64,000 nt of DNA from Cellvibrio zantedeschiae (GTDB taxonomy: Bacteria; Pseudomonadota; Gammaproteobacteria; Pseudomonadales; Cellvibrionaceae), in NCBI RefSeq assembly GCF_014652535.1, contig NZ_BMYZ01000001.1, positions 2,293,370-2,357,369 on the forward strand. Reading direction: 5' to 3'. Under the pieces are notes generated by a model. The model saw only the letters and a list, made by a program, of their open reading frames with translations. It was not told where the DNA came from and made no database searches. Numbering within the stretch: the first letter of the stretch is position 1; every line of letters starts with the position of its first letter. Position numbers and translations under genes: made by a program. This document shows positions 54,346 to 63,931 of this stretch, piece by piece.

Positions 54346-56130
54346 ATGACAAGCACTCTAGGCTGGACAATTAGTGAATGGCTTGAAGCCTATCGCAGCC
54401 AAGCAATCAATGCACGTGAAGCACTCCATGCAGTGCGCGCCCAATTAGATTCCAGCGACCCAGCCTGGATTTATATCGTCTCTGCGGCCGAGCTGGACGC
54501 ACAAATTGATGCTCTTGGCGCTACCGATCTTCCTTTATATGGAATTCCCTTCGCAGTAAAAGACAACATAGACGTTGCGGGCACGCCCACAACTGCGGCT
54601 TGCCCTGCATTTACCTATATTCCCGGCAAAGATGCCACCACTATTGCACGCTTGAAAGCAGCGGGAGCAGTTGTGATTGGCAAAACCAACCTGGATCAAT
54701 TTGCTACTGGTCTTGTGGGCACGCGGTCACCTTACGGTGCCGTGCCCAACTCTTTTAAGGCCGATTATGTTTCCGGTGGCTCAAGCTCCGGTTCGGGCGT
54801 TGTAGTCGCGCGCGGTTTGGTGCCATTTAGTTTGGGAACAGATACCGCAGGTTCGGGTCGGGTACCCGCAGGGTTCAACAATATCGTAGGTCTTAAACCC
54901 ACCAAGGGCCGCTTTAGTACATCAGGCGTCGTACCGGCATGTCGCAGTCTCGACTGCGTATCGATTTTCTCATTAACCGTTAATGATGCCGAAACAGTCG
55001 CATCAGTTTTGGAAGCGTTTGACAGCACAGACGGATATTCCCGCCAGGCCCCAAGCGCACCCATTTATTTTTCCAGCAAGCCCCGTTTCGGTATTCCAAA
55101 AAATCCGGAGTGGTTTGGTGATAAAAACGCTGAGCTTGCATGGGAAAAATCCCTCGAAAAATTGCAAGCTTTCGGTGCTGAGCTCACGCCAATTGATTTC
55201 ACACCCATGTCCACATTAGCCAAGCTTCTTTATGGCGGCCCTTGGGTGGCAGAACGACATGCAGCTATAGCTGAATTTATGGCAGAACATGCCGATGATA
55301 TGAATTCAGTGGTGCGCGGCATTATTGAAAAAGCCGAAAACTTTTCTGCAACTGATACCTATCGCAGTGAATATGAGCGCGCCGATTTAGCACGCGAAAT
55401 TCAATTGTTGATGAGCAGCGTAGATGCTTTATTAGTACCGACTTCACCGCGCCATCCCACTATCGCGGAAGTAGAAGCAGATCCGGTCACGGTTAACAGC
55501 CAATTAGGAACCTACACCAATTTTGTCAATTTAGCTGATTGCTCAGCGCTCGCCCTACCAGCCGTTATGCGCGATGACATGCTTCCTTTTGGGATCACTT
55601 TGATTGCCCCCGCATGGCAGGACGCAACACTCGCCGCGTTCGGTAAACAGTGGCAAAACTTTATTCAATTGCCCCTCGGAAAAACTGAAAAACCAACTCC
55701 AGAATTTATTCCAAGCAAAACTGCTCCTGCAGGTTATGTACGCCTCGCCGTCGTCGGCGCACATCTCACTGGTATGCCGCTGAATGTTCAATTGCAAGAA
55801 CGCAAAGCTATTTTTGTGGAAAGCACTTTCACATCCAATTCTTACCGTTTATTTGCACTCCCCAATACAACTCCACCAAAACCTGGATTAATTCGCGGCA
55901 AAACTGGCGAAACCGGTGCAGAAATTATTGTGGAACTGTGGGACGTGCCACTAGAAAAATTTGGCAGCTTTGTAGCACTTATTCCAGCACCGCTCGGAAT
56001 AGGCACGCTCAGTTTAAAAGATGGCCGTGAAGTGAAAGGTTTTATTTGCGAAGGCGCTGCCGTTGAAGGCGCAACTGATATTACGCATTTGGGTGGATGG
56101 CGCGCCTATATCAAATCGTTACAGAAATAA
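54346..56130 (+). CDS. atzF: Allophanate hydrolase
   Basis: The 594-residue amidase-signature enzyme hydrolyses allophanate to ammonia and CO2, the second step of ATP-dependent urea breakdown. The Ser-cisSer-Lys triad is visible: K72 in 'FAVKDNID', S146 in 'GGSSSGSG', S170 in 'DTAGSGRVPAG'. The C-terminal 130 residues (about 460-594) are the AtzF-type second domain, which handles decarboxylation of the first product. It is the first gene of the operon, 51 bp before urea carboxylase, and has GCAGGAA ahead of the ATG. Confidence 0.96.
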   Translation: MTSTLGWTISEWLEAYRSQAINAREALHAVRAQLDSSDPAWIYIVSAAELDAQIDALGATDLPLYGIPFAVKDNIDVAGTPTTAACPAFTYIPGKDATTIARLKAAGAVVIGKTNLDQFATGLVGTRSPYGAVPNSFKADYVSGGSSSGSGVVVARGLVPFSLGTDTAGSGRVPAGFNNIVGLKPTKGRFSTSGVVPACRSLDCVSIFSLTVNDAETVASVLEAFDSTDGYSRQAPSAPIYFSSKPRFGIPKNPEWFGDKNAELAWEKSLEKLQAFGAELTPIDFTPMSTLAKLLYGGPWVAERHAAIAEFMAEHADDMNSVVRGIIEKAENFSATDTYRSEYERADLAREIQLLMSSVDALLVPTSPRHPTIAEVEADPVTVNSQLGTYTNFVNLADCSALALPAVMRDDMLPFGITLIAPAWQDATLAAFGKQWQNFIQLPLGKTEKPTPEFIPSKTAPAGYVRLAVVGAHLTGMPLNVQLQERKAIFVESTFTSNSYRLFALPNTTPPKPGLIRGKTGETGAEIIVELWDVPLEKFGSFVALIPAPLGIGTLSLKDGREVKGFICEGAAVEGATDITHLGGWRAYIKSLQK

Positions 56131-56181
56131 CTGCACTCACAAAAAGCAAAACAGAAAACCATACAGAGTCGGAGAAGGAAC

Positions 56182-59100
56182 ATGTTTCATACAGTCTTAA
56201 TCGCAAACCGCGGCGAAATTGCGGTACGAATTGCTAAAACGCTGAAAAAGATGGGCGTTAAATCAGTTGCGATTTATTCCGATGCCGACCGCAACTCTGC
56301 ACATGTGACTGCATGTGATCTAGCTGTGTGCCTGGGCGGCAACACCGCCGCAGAAAGTTATTTGCAAGCAGACCGTATTCTTGCGGCTGCCAAAGAAACC
56401 GGTGCACAAGCGATTATTCCCGGCTACGGCTTCCTCTCAGAAAATGCGAAATTTGCAGAGCAATGCGAAGCAGAAGGTATTGCGTTCTGTGGACCAACGC
56501 CAGATCAAATGCGTCAATTTGGTTTAAAACATACCTCCCGTGAAATTGCAGAAAAAGCTGGCGTACCACTCACACCGGGCACTGGTTTATTAAACTCAAT
56601 TGAAGAAGCTATTTCATCAGCCGCCAAACTAGGCTACCCCGTTATGCTGAAAAGCACTGCTGGTGGTGGTGGCATTGGTTTAACGCGCTGTAACAGCGAA
56701 GAAGAATTAACCAATGCTTACGAAAGCGTAAAACGCTTAGGGCAAAACTTTTTTAGCGACAGCGGCGTTTTCCTTGAGCGTTTTGTCGATAACGCCCGCC
56801 ATGTTGAAGTACAAATCTTTGGCGACGGCTTGGGCAATGTATTAGCTCTCGGCGAACGCGATTGTTCACTGCAACGTCGCAACCAAAAAGTTGTTGAGGA
56901 AACACCCGCGCCCAATTTACCTGCCGCAACACGCGATAAATTATTAGCCGCATCACAAAGCCTTGGCGAAGCAGTTAAATACCGCTCCGCTGGCACAGTG
57001 GAATATATTTACGACGCCGCACGCGATGCGTTTTATTTTTTGGAAGTAAATACCCGTTTACAAGTTGAACATCCCATCACTGAAGCTTGCACTGGTGTCG
57101 ATTTAGTTGAATGGATGATTTTAACTGCAGCGGGAATGCCGCCTTCATTTGATATAGATATCACACCTAAAGGCGCAGCCATTGAAGTTCGCTTATATGC
57201 AGAAGATCCCGTGCGCGATTTCCAACCATCGCCCGGTGTATTAACTGATGTTTTATTTTCTGATTCCGCACGTAATGACACTTGGGTTTCTACAGGCACA
57301 GAGGTATCGCCCTACTACGACCCCATGATTGCAAAAATTATTGTACATGGAACAGATCGTGTTGATGCCATCAACAAAATGCAAGCTGCGTTAAATGAAA
57401 CGTGTATGGCCGGCATAGCAACCAATCTTGATTATTTGCGCCAAATTATTTCATCGGACTTTTTTGGCAATGGCGACGTAGCCACCAACAAACTCGCAAG
57501 CTTTGAATACAAAGCGCCTGTGGTTGAAGTAATCCAACCCGGCACTTACACCAGCGTACAAGATTATCCTGGACGTGTTGGTTTATGGAGTGTTGGCGTT
57601 CCACCATCAGGCCCAATGGATGATTATGCATTCCGTTTGGCCAACCGTATTGTCGGCAATCATGAAAGCGCAGCCGCATTAGAAATTACTTTAATTGGCC
57701 CCAAATTGCGCTTTCATAGTGATGCAATTATTTCACTCACCGGCGCAAAATCATCCGCAAAATTAGATGGCGAATTAATTTCATTCTGGGCACCAGTTCC
57801 CGTAAAAGCCGGACAAATTCTTGAAGTTGGTAAAGCAGAATCCGGTTGCAGAAGTTATCTTGCAATACGCAATGGATTCGATGTGCCGGTCTATTTAGGT
57901 AGCCGCTCCACATTTGCTCTCGGCCAATTCGGTGGTCACGCTGGTCGCACACTGCGCGCAACCGACATGCTCGCCATCAGCAATCCAACTATTGCCGCGT
58001 GCACAACACCAGCTCCGGTTTACGCAGCATCTGCTGCACCTACAGAATTAATTCCAACCTACCCTGACAATCATGAATGGGAAATTGGTGTGCTCTACGG
58101 GCCACATGGCGCGCCAGATTTTTTCACGCAAGATGCAATTGATATGTTTTTCTCCACCGCGTGGGAAGTGCACTACAACTCCAACCGCTTGGGTATTCGT
58201 TTAAATGGCCCCAAACCAACCTGGACTCGTAGTGACGGTGGCGAAGCAGGATTGCATCCGTCCAACATTCACGATACCGAATACGCTGTCGGCTCAATTA
58301 ATTTTACCGGCGACATGCCTGTAATCCTCACCAAAGACGGCCCCAGCCTTGGCGGATTTGTTTGCCCGGTTACTATTATAAAAGCAGAGTTGTGGAAAGT
58401 CGGCCAGGTTAAACCCGGCGATAAAATTCGTTTCAAACGTTTGAGTTTTGATGCAGCACTCGCACTCGAATTAGCTGCAGATAAGGCGATTGAAACCTTA
58501 ACAGCGCAAACCAGTGTTGTGTTGCCTGCAATCGTCAAACCAGAAAATACCATTTCAGAATGTATTGTTGCTGCGTTACCTGCTACAGCTAAACGCCCAC
58601 TGGTGAGTTATCGCCAAGCTGGTGACAAATATATTCTGCTGGAATACGGCGACAATATTTTAGAGTTAAGTTTACGTTTACGCGTTTACGCGTTGATGGA
58701 AGCCTTAAAAGCATCGCCCATTAATGGCGTGATCGAATTGTCGCCTGGCGTTCGTTCCCTGCAAATTAATTACGACAGCCGCGTGATTCATCAACAAGAT
58801 TTGATCGCCAAATTATTGGTGATTGAAGAAACACTGAGCGATGCGCGCGATGTAAAAGTACCCAGCCGCATTGTGTATATGCCAATGGCATTTGAAGATT
58901 CGGCAACGCTCGATGCAGTATCACGTTACCGCCAATCCGTACGGGACAAAGCGCCGTGGTTGCCCAGCAATACCGAATTTATGCGTCGCATTAACGGTCT
59001 TGATTCCGTTGCGCAAGTTAAACAAATTATTTTTGACACCAGTTACATGGTGCTCGGCTTGGGCGACGTATATCTCGGTGCTCCTTGTGCGGTTCCCGTT

Positions 59101-59808
59101 GATCCGCGCCATCGCTTATTAACCTCCAAATACAACCCGGCTCGCACTTATACCGCAGAAGGTACTGTTGGCATCGGCGGTGTTTACATGTGTATCTACG
59201 GAATGGATTCACCCGGTGGTTATCAATTAGTAGGTCGCACTTTGCCAATTTGGAATAAATTTTTGAAGAATTCCGACTTCGGTAATGGTGAACCCTGGCT
59301 GTTGAAATTCTTTGACCGCGTGCGCTACTACGAAGTTAGCGAAGATGAATTAACTGCACAGCGCGAAGCTTTCCGCGAAGGAAAATTAAACCTGCGCATT
59401 GAAGAAAGTTTCTTCAGCCTTGCCGAGCACGAACAATTCCTGCAGGAAAACGCAACCAGCATTGCTGATTTTAAATCCAAACAACAAGCCGCATTCACCA
59501 AGGAAGTTGCACTGTGGCAAGCAGACGAAGAAGCCCAAGTTGATGCAGCATTGCAAGTAAAAATAAATACCAACCCCATTGATGTAGACGGTCATGCCGT
59601 GACTGCAGATATCAGCGGGAATATTTGGAAACTCCTGGTAGAACCAGGACAGCTGGTAGAAGTTGACCAACCGCTATTGATTGTTGAAGCCATGAAAATG
59701 GAATTCTCAATTTACGCAGATCGCGCAGCCAAAGTGAGCTCAATTCACTGCGCGCCCGGCAAGCAAGTCAACGCAGGTGATTTACTGGTAGTACTTGAAG
59801 AAGATTGA
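56182..59808 (+). CDS. uca: Urea carboxylase (biotin-dependent)
   Basis: This 1208-residue enzyme carboxylates urea to allophanate with ATP and bicarbonate. Domains: biotin carboxylase (about 1-445, 'LKSTAGGGGIGL', 'EVNTRLQVEHPITE'), carboxyltransferase with the KipI/KipA-like halves ('VQDYPGRVGLWSVGVPPSGPMDD', 'GGVYMCIYGMDSPGGYQLVGRT'), and a C-terminal biotinyl domain with K1172 in 'VEAMKMEF'. GGAGAAGGA precedes the ATG. Guanidine carboxylases belong to the same family and are often annotated as urea carboxylase. Absence of the usual UAAP1/UAAP2 (cgdAB) genes beside it and the urea transporter downstream favour urea, but a residue-level comparison is needed. Confidence 0.93.
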   Translation: MFHTVLIANRGEIAVRIAKTLKKMGVKSVAIYSDADRNSAHVTACDLAVCLGGNTAAESYLQADRILAAAKETGAQAIIPGYGFLSENAKFAEQCEAEGIAFCGPTPDQMRQFGLKHTSREIAEKAGVPLTPGTGLLNSIEEAISSAAKLGYPVMLKSTAGGGGIGLTRCNSEEELTNAYESVKRLGQNFFSDSGVFLERFVDNARHVEVQIFGDGLGNVLALGERDCSLQRRNQKVVEETPAPNLPAATRDKLLAASQSLGEAVKYRSAGTVEYIYDAARDAFYFLEVNTRLQVEHPITEACTGVDLVEWMILTAAGMPPSFDIDITPKGAAIEVRLYAEDPVRDFQPSPGVLTDVLFSDSARNDTWVSTGTEVSPYYDPMIAKIIVHGTDRVDAINKMQAALNETCMAGIATNLDYLRQIISSDFFGNGDVATNKLASFEYKAPVVEVIQPGTYTSVQDYPGRVGLWSVGVPPSGPMDDYAFRLANRIVGNHESAAALEITLIGPKLRFHSDAIISLTGAKSSAKLDGELISFWAPVPVKAGQILEVGKAESGCRSYLAIRNGFDVPVYLGSRSTFALGQFGGHAGRTLRATDMLAISNPTIAACTTPAPVYAASAAPTELIPTYPDNHEWEIGVLYGPHGAPDFFTQDAIDMFFSTAWEVHYNSNRLGIRLNGPKPTWTRSDGGEAGLHPSNIHDTEYAVGSINFTGDMPVILTKDGPSLGGFVCPVTIIKAELWKVGQVKPGDKIRFKRLSFDAALALELAADKAIETLTAQTSVVLPAIVKPENTISECIVAALPATAKRPLVSYRQAGDKYILLEYGDNILELSLRLRVYALMEALKASPINGVIELSPGVRSLQINYDSRVIHQQDLIAKLLVIEETLSDARDVKVPSRIVYMPMAFEDSATLDAVSRYRQSVRDKAPWLPSNTEFMRRINGLDSVAQVKQIIFDTSYMVLGLGDVYLGAPCAVPVDPRHRLLTSKYNPARTYTAEGTVGIGGVYMCIYGMDSPGGYQLVGRTLPIWNKFLKNSDFGNGEPWLLKFFDRVRYYEVSEDELTAQREAFREGKLNLRIEESFFSLAEHEQFLQENATSIADFKSKQQAAFTKEVALWQADEEAQVDAALQVKINTNPIDVDGHAVTADISGNIWKLLVEPGQLVEVDQPLLIVEAMKMEFSIYADRAAKVSSIHCAPGKQVNAGDLLVVLEED

Positions 59809-59940
59809 CCTTTTTTAGAAATACACGAATTAGGAATCGAAAAACTAGAAAGCAGCGAATTAAAAGCAGACATCGAAGAAGACGAGCAAGCAACACACTT
59901 TAATGAGCGACTATAGATCGCTCAAAACTCGGAAGATGTT

Positions 59941-60654
59941 ATGAAATTAATTAAAAACGAAAAAAAGAAGAAAGCTGATGAACCGCGCCCAAATTTAACG
60001 GAGCGCATTTACCAGCAGCTAAAGCAGGATATTTTTACCTTCCGTTTATTACCGGGAGACCGCTTTAGTGAAAACGAAATTGCCGAACGTGTAGAGGCAA
60101 GCCGCACCCCCGTGCGTGAAGCCCTAACACGCTTGCAACGCGAAGGTTTTGTAGATGTATCTTTTCGCAGCGGCTGGCAAGTAAAACCGTTTGACTTCAA
60201 GCAATTTGAACAGCTCTACGACGTGCGGATCGTATTGGAATTAGCGGCCGTTAAAAAATTGTGCGAAATGGAACCAGGGCCCAATCTGGAAGATTTAAAA
60301 AGAATCTGGCTGGTTCCGACTGAAGATCGATTGGAAGATGGCCCAACGGTTTGTGCGCTGGACGAACGCTTCCATGAACAATTAATTGAGGCAACCGGCA
60401 ATATGGAGATGGCACGGATCCATCACGATATTACCGAGCGCTTGCGAATTGTGCGCCGTATCGACTTTACACAAAAATTGCGCATCCAGGCGACCTACGA
60501 TGAACACGCGAAAATATTGCGCACGATTATCGAACGCCGCACTGAAGACGTAAAAAGTTATTTAAAAACCCATATTGAAGCCAGTAAAGCAGAAGTGCGC
60601 AAAATTACTTTGCACATGCTTTACGAAGCAAAACACCAGCAGTCAGAAAATTAG
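59941..60654 (+). CDS. GntR-family (FCD subgroup) transcriptional regulator
   Basis: The 237-residue regulator has an N-terminal winged helix at about 18-82 ('GDRFSENEIAERVEASRTPVREALTRLQREGFV', classic GntR) and an all-helical FCD effector domain (about 95-225) with the metal-binding 'DERFHEQLIEATGN' and later His residues in 'TYDEHAKIL' and 'LKTHIEASK'. It lies 132 bp behind urea carboxylase, after a small hairpin (GAGCGA / TCGCTC at about 59904-59922), and before urtA. It is a good candidate for the repressor of the atzF operon and of urtA. Effector unknown; a urea-pathway intermediate is possible. Confidence 0.88.
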   Translation: MKLIKNEKKKKADEPRPNLTERIYQQLKQDIFTFRLLPGDRFSENEIAERVEASRTPVREALTRLQREGFVDVSFRSGWQVKPFDFKQFEQLYDVRIVLELAAVKKLCEMEPGPNLEDLKRIWLVPTEDRLEDGPTVCALDERFHEQLIEATGNMEMARIHHDITERLRIVRRIDFTQKLRIQATYDEHAKILRTIIERRTEDVKSYLKTHIEASKAEVRKITLHMLYEAKHQQSEN

Positions 60655-60780
60655 ATTTGTAGTTTAAAAAATTGCAACAAACCGGTTTCACCACCGACAA
60701 GGAAGAAAGACATTGTTGCGTACAAATAGAAGGCAGCCCGTGAATTTTTCACAAAACTGTCAGCGTTACCGGAAGCAAGC

Positions 60781-60798
60781 GAGTAACCCCGGTTACTC
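60781..60798. promoter_or_regulatory. 18-bp perfect palindrome upstream of urtA
   Basis: GAGTAACCCCGGTTACTC has 8-bp arms around CC and lies 55 bp before the urtA ATG in a 198-bp gap. It may be an operator or an RNA hairpin in the leader. There is no T-tract, so a terminator is unlikely. Confidence 0.5.
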
Positions 60799-60852
60799 AA
60801 ACAGGCGTATTAGAAAGTAGTTTTTAACAAAATCCTTACTGGAGATAAACTC

Positions 60853-62145
60853 ATGAAGCTAAAGCAAATAGCAAAACACGTCGGGGCACTCGGTATCGCC
60901 GCTGGCTTAACCATCGCATCATTTAGTGCGCAAGCCGCAGACACCATTAAAGTCGGTGTATTGCATTCACTCTCAGGCACTATGGCAATTTCAGAAACAA
61001 CACTAAAAGACACCGTATTAATGTTGATTGAAGAGCAAAACAAAAAAGGTGGTTTGCTCGGCAAGAAACTGGAAGCTGTTGTAGTAGACCCAGCGTCTAA
61101 CTGGCCACTCTTTGCAGAAAAAACTCGACAACTTTTAGAAAAAGATAAAGTTGCCGCCATTTTTGGTTGCTGGACTTCAGTATCACGCAAATCAGTTTTG
61201 CCAGTGGTTGAAGAATTAAACGGCATCCTCTTCTACCCAGTGCAATATGAAGGTGAAGAGTCTTCCAAAAACGTTTTCTACACAGGTGCTGCACCAAACC
61301 AACAAGCAATTCCCGCTGTTGATTACCTGATGAAAGAAGGCAAGGTAAAACGTTGGGTACTTGCAGGTACTGACTACGTTTACCCACGCACCACTAACAA
61401 AATTCTTGAAGCCTACTTGAAAGCTAAAGGCGTTAAACAAGAAGACATCATGATCAACTACACACCATTCGGTCATTCCGATTGGCAAAATATCGTCGCT
61501 GAAATTAAACGCTTTGGTAGCGCTGGTAAAAAAACCGCTGTGGTTTCTACCATTAATGGCGACGCCAACGTTCCTTTCTACCGCGAATTGGGTAACCAAA
61601 AAATCAGCGCAACTGATATCCCGGTTGTTGCTTTCTCTGTAGGTGAAGAAGAACTCTCTGGTCTTGATGCTAAACCACTTGTTGGTCACCTTGCTGCATG
61701 GAACTACTTCATGAGCAGCGATGCAGCGGCTAACAAGGAGTTCATCGCCAAGTGGAAAGCCTACATTAAAAATCCAAAACGCGTAACCAACGATCCGATG
61801 GAAGCAACTTACATTGGTTTCAATATGTGGGTTAAAGCTGTGCAAAAAGCTGGCACTACAGATACCAACAAAGTTACTGAAGCGATCATTGGCCTTGAAC
61901 AACCAAACTTGACTGGCGGCGTAAGCAAAATGTTGCCGAACCACCACATCACCAAACCAGTATTAATTGGTGAAATTCAAGAAGACGGCCAATTCCTGAC
62001 TGTATCTTCAACTCCTCTGGTTCCAGGCGATGCATGGTCTGACTACCTAGAAGGCAGCAAAGATTTGGATTCAGATTGGATCACTTTGAAGTGTGGTAAC
62101 TACAACACCAAAACCAAAAAATGTTTAGGTGCTGCATCTAAGTAA
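60853..62145 (+). CDS. urtA: Urea ABC transporter substrate-binding protein UrtA
   Basis: The 430-residue periplasmic protein has a signal peptide ending 'FSAQA' near residue 29, then 'DTIKVGVLHSLSGTMAISETTLKDTVLMLIEEQNKKGG', the opening of urea/short-chain amide binding proteins. 'CWTSVSRKSVLPVVEELNGILFYPVQYEGEESS' and 'GTDYVYPRTTNKIL' are UrtA signatures around the ligand. GGAGA precedes the ATG. It delivers urea to UrtBC for the carboxylase/hydrolase pair encoded upstream. It is followed by a hairpin and T-tract before urtB, which should make urtA more abundant than the membrane components. Confidence 0.96.
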   Translation: MKLKQIAKHVGALGIAAGLTIASFSAQAADTIKVGVLHSLSGTMAISETTLKDTVLMLIEEQNKKGGLLGKKLEAVVVDPASNWPLFAEKTRQLLEKDKVAAIFGCWTSVSRKSVLPVVEELNGILFYPVQYEGEESSKNVFYTGAAPNQQAIPAVDYLMKEGKVKRWVLAGTDYVYPRTTNKILEAYLKAKGVKQEDIMINYTPFGHSDWQNIVAEIKRFGSAGKKTAVVSTINGDANVPFYRELGNQKISATDIPVVAFSVGEEELSGLDAKPLVGHLAAWNYFMSSDAAANKEFIAKWKAYIKNPKRVTNDPMEATYIGFNMWVKAVQKAGTTDTNKVTEAIIGLEQPNLTGGVSKMLPNHHITKPVLIGEIQEDGQFLTVSSTPLVPGDAWSDYLEGSKDLDSDWITLKCGNYNTKTKKCLGAASK

Positions 62146-62151
62146 CATCCA

Positions 62152-62201
62152 CCCCTCCTCATCATTAAGGCTAGGTTAGCTGCGGTGAGGAGGGATTTTT
62201 T
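62152..62201 (+). terminator. Hairpin with T-tract between urtA and urtB
   Basis: CCCTCCTCA (62153-62161) pairs with TGAGGAGGG (62186-62194) and is followed by ATTTTTT. The 24-nt loop is long. Because urtB is expected to be co-transcribed, it probably acts as a partial terminator. Confidence 0.75.
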
Positions 62202-62248
62202 GATGTGATTTGCTTTATAAATTTATTACCTGAACTATTGAGCACAAG

Positions 62249-63880
62249 ATGACGATTTTTATCTCACGTTTATTCAAACACTTGACCACAGCAATATTCT
62301 TAATGTGTTTAGCCATGTCTGGTTTTGCACAAACAGAAACTGAGACGGGTGTTTCGGTTACAGATTTTTCAGGTTTGGTACAACAACTGGCAACAGGTAG
62401 CCTTTCCGAACGTGGGCAAACGGTTAAACAGCTCGCAGCGTTAAACGATAAACGCAACACTAATGTTATTGCCGCACTCGAACAAGGTAACTTATATTCT
62501 GATCCAACGCTAAACAAAGTCGCCATCAAACACGAAGATGGAAACTTTTTTGATGCCATTACTCAAAGCGCCGTTAATAGCGACATTAGCAACTTTAAAA
62601 AAATTCCCGTGAATAACAGTCTGCGCAACCAACTTCGCAGTTTGTTAGCACAACTTAATTTAAGCAGCGAAGACGAAACTGTTCGCCTTTCTGCAGTAAA
62701 ACGTTTATTAGCAGACGGTTTGGACGAAGATAGTGCTTCCATATTGGCAGCGCGTGTACAAGGTGAAACCAACACCAGCATTCAATCAGCAATGAATATT
62801 GCTCTCGCTCTATTTCAACTTAAAGATCCTGACGAACAAAATCGCATACTTGCGGTAGATCATTTGCGCGGCTCGCTCGAACCGGAAGCGCGCAGTGCTC
62901 TGACAGAAATATCCACTAGCGATGAAAGCGAAGCCGTGCGTAACACCGCAATATCTGCACTCAAATCTATTGAAAATACAATTAGCTACTACCGCTTTGC
63001 AGAAAATATTTTCTTCGGCCTGAGTTTGGGTTCGGTACTTTTACTATCAGCCATTGGCTTGGCCATTACATTCGGCGTAATGGGTGTAATTAATATGGCC
63101 CACGGCGAACTTATGATGATTGGCGCTTATTGCACTTGGGTAATTCAACAGCTATTCCCCAATCAAATTTCCTACAGCTTATTGATAGCGGTGCCTACGG
63201 CATTTTTAGTTGCTGGTGCAGTGGGCGTTGCGATTGAACGCGGTGTAATTCGCTTTTTGTACGGCAGACCGCTGGAGACATTACTCGCCACTTTCGGTTT
63301 GAGTTTAATTTTGCAACAAGCGGCACGTAGCATTTTTACTCCGCTTAACCGCGCAGTAAGCCTGCCAGAGTGGATGAGCGGTTCGCTCACCATTAACCCT
63401 GTTCTTTCGATTACCTATAACCGTTTATATATTTTGATTTTCGGCATCCTGATTTTTATTTTGCTGCAATTGATTTTGAAAAAAACATCGCTCGGTTTAA
63501 AAGTTCGCGCTGTATCACAAAACCGCACCATGGCACGCGCCGTTGGTGTGCGCGCAAGTTGGGTTGATGCACTCACATTCGGTTTAGGTTCCGGTATTGC
63601 CGGTGTTGCCGGTGTTGCACTATCACAATTAACCAATGTGGGCCCCAACCTTGGCCAAGCTTATATCATCGATTCATTTATGGTGGTGGTGTTTGGTGGC
63701 GTAGGAAATTTGTGGGGCACATTAGTGGGCGCAATGGGCTTGGGCATTATCAATAAATTTTTGGAACCCTACGCAGGTGCAGTACTCGCCAAAGTATTAG
63801 TGCTGGTGTTGTTGATTTTATTCATCCAGAAAAAACCCAAAGGTATGTTTCCGCAGAAGGGGCGTGCGGCAGCGGATTAA
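62249..63880 (+). CDS. urtB: Urea ABC transporter permease UrtB
   Basis: The 543-residue inner-membrane permease of the LivH type has a signal-like first 27 residues and a periplasmic helical-repeat region (about 35-235) of the kind found in long proteobacterial UrtB proteins. About eight membrane segments follow from residue 250 ('SVLLLSAIGLAITFGVMGVINMAHGELMMIGAYCTWVI', 'GGVGNLWGTLVGAMGLG'). The ATG at 62249 has no strong ribosome site. UrtC, UrtD and UrtE, needed for a complete transporter, should follow but are outside the window; after urtB there are 120 bp with an inverted repeat. Confidence 0.95.
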   Translation: MTIFISRLFKHLTTAIFLMCLAMSGFAQTETETGVSVTDFSGLVQQLATGSLSERGQTVKQLAALNDKRNTNVIAALEQGNLYSDPTLNKVAIKHEDGNFFDAITQSAVNSDISNFKKIPVNNSLRNQLRSLLAQLNLSSEDETVRLSAVKRLLADGLDEDSASILAARVQGETNTSIQSAMNIALALFQLKDPDEQNRILAVDHLRGSLEPEARSALTEISTSDESEAVRNTAISALKSIENTISYYRFAENIFFGLSLGSVLLLSAIGLAITFGVMGVINMAHGELMMIGAYCTWVIQQLFPNQISYSLLIAVPTAFLVAGAVGVAIERGVIRFLYGRPLETLLATFGLSLILQQAARSIFTPLNRAVSLPEWMSGSLTINPVLSITYNRLYILIFGILIFILLQLILKKTSLGLKVRAVSQNRTMARAVGVRASWVDALTFGLGSGIAGVAGVALSQLTNVGPNLGQAYIIDSFMVVVFGGVGNLWGTLVGAMGLGIINKFLEPYAGAVLAKVLVLVLLILFIQKKPKGMFPQKGRAAAD

Positions 63881-63931
63881 TATTGGGGGGATTATCAAAT
63901 TAAATTTGAATCGAATTTATTTGGAAATCGT

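Noticed and set aside
61216..61947. A 243-codon minus-strand open frame
   Set aside because: It is antisense to urtA, which has clear UrtA motifs; long antisense frames are common in biased coding sequence.
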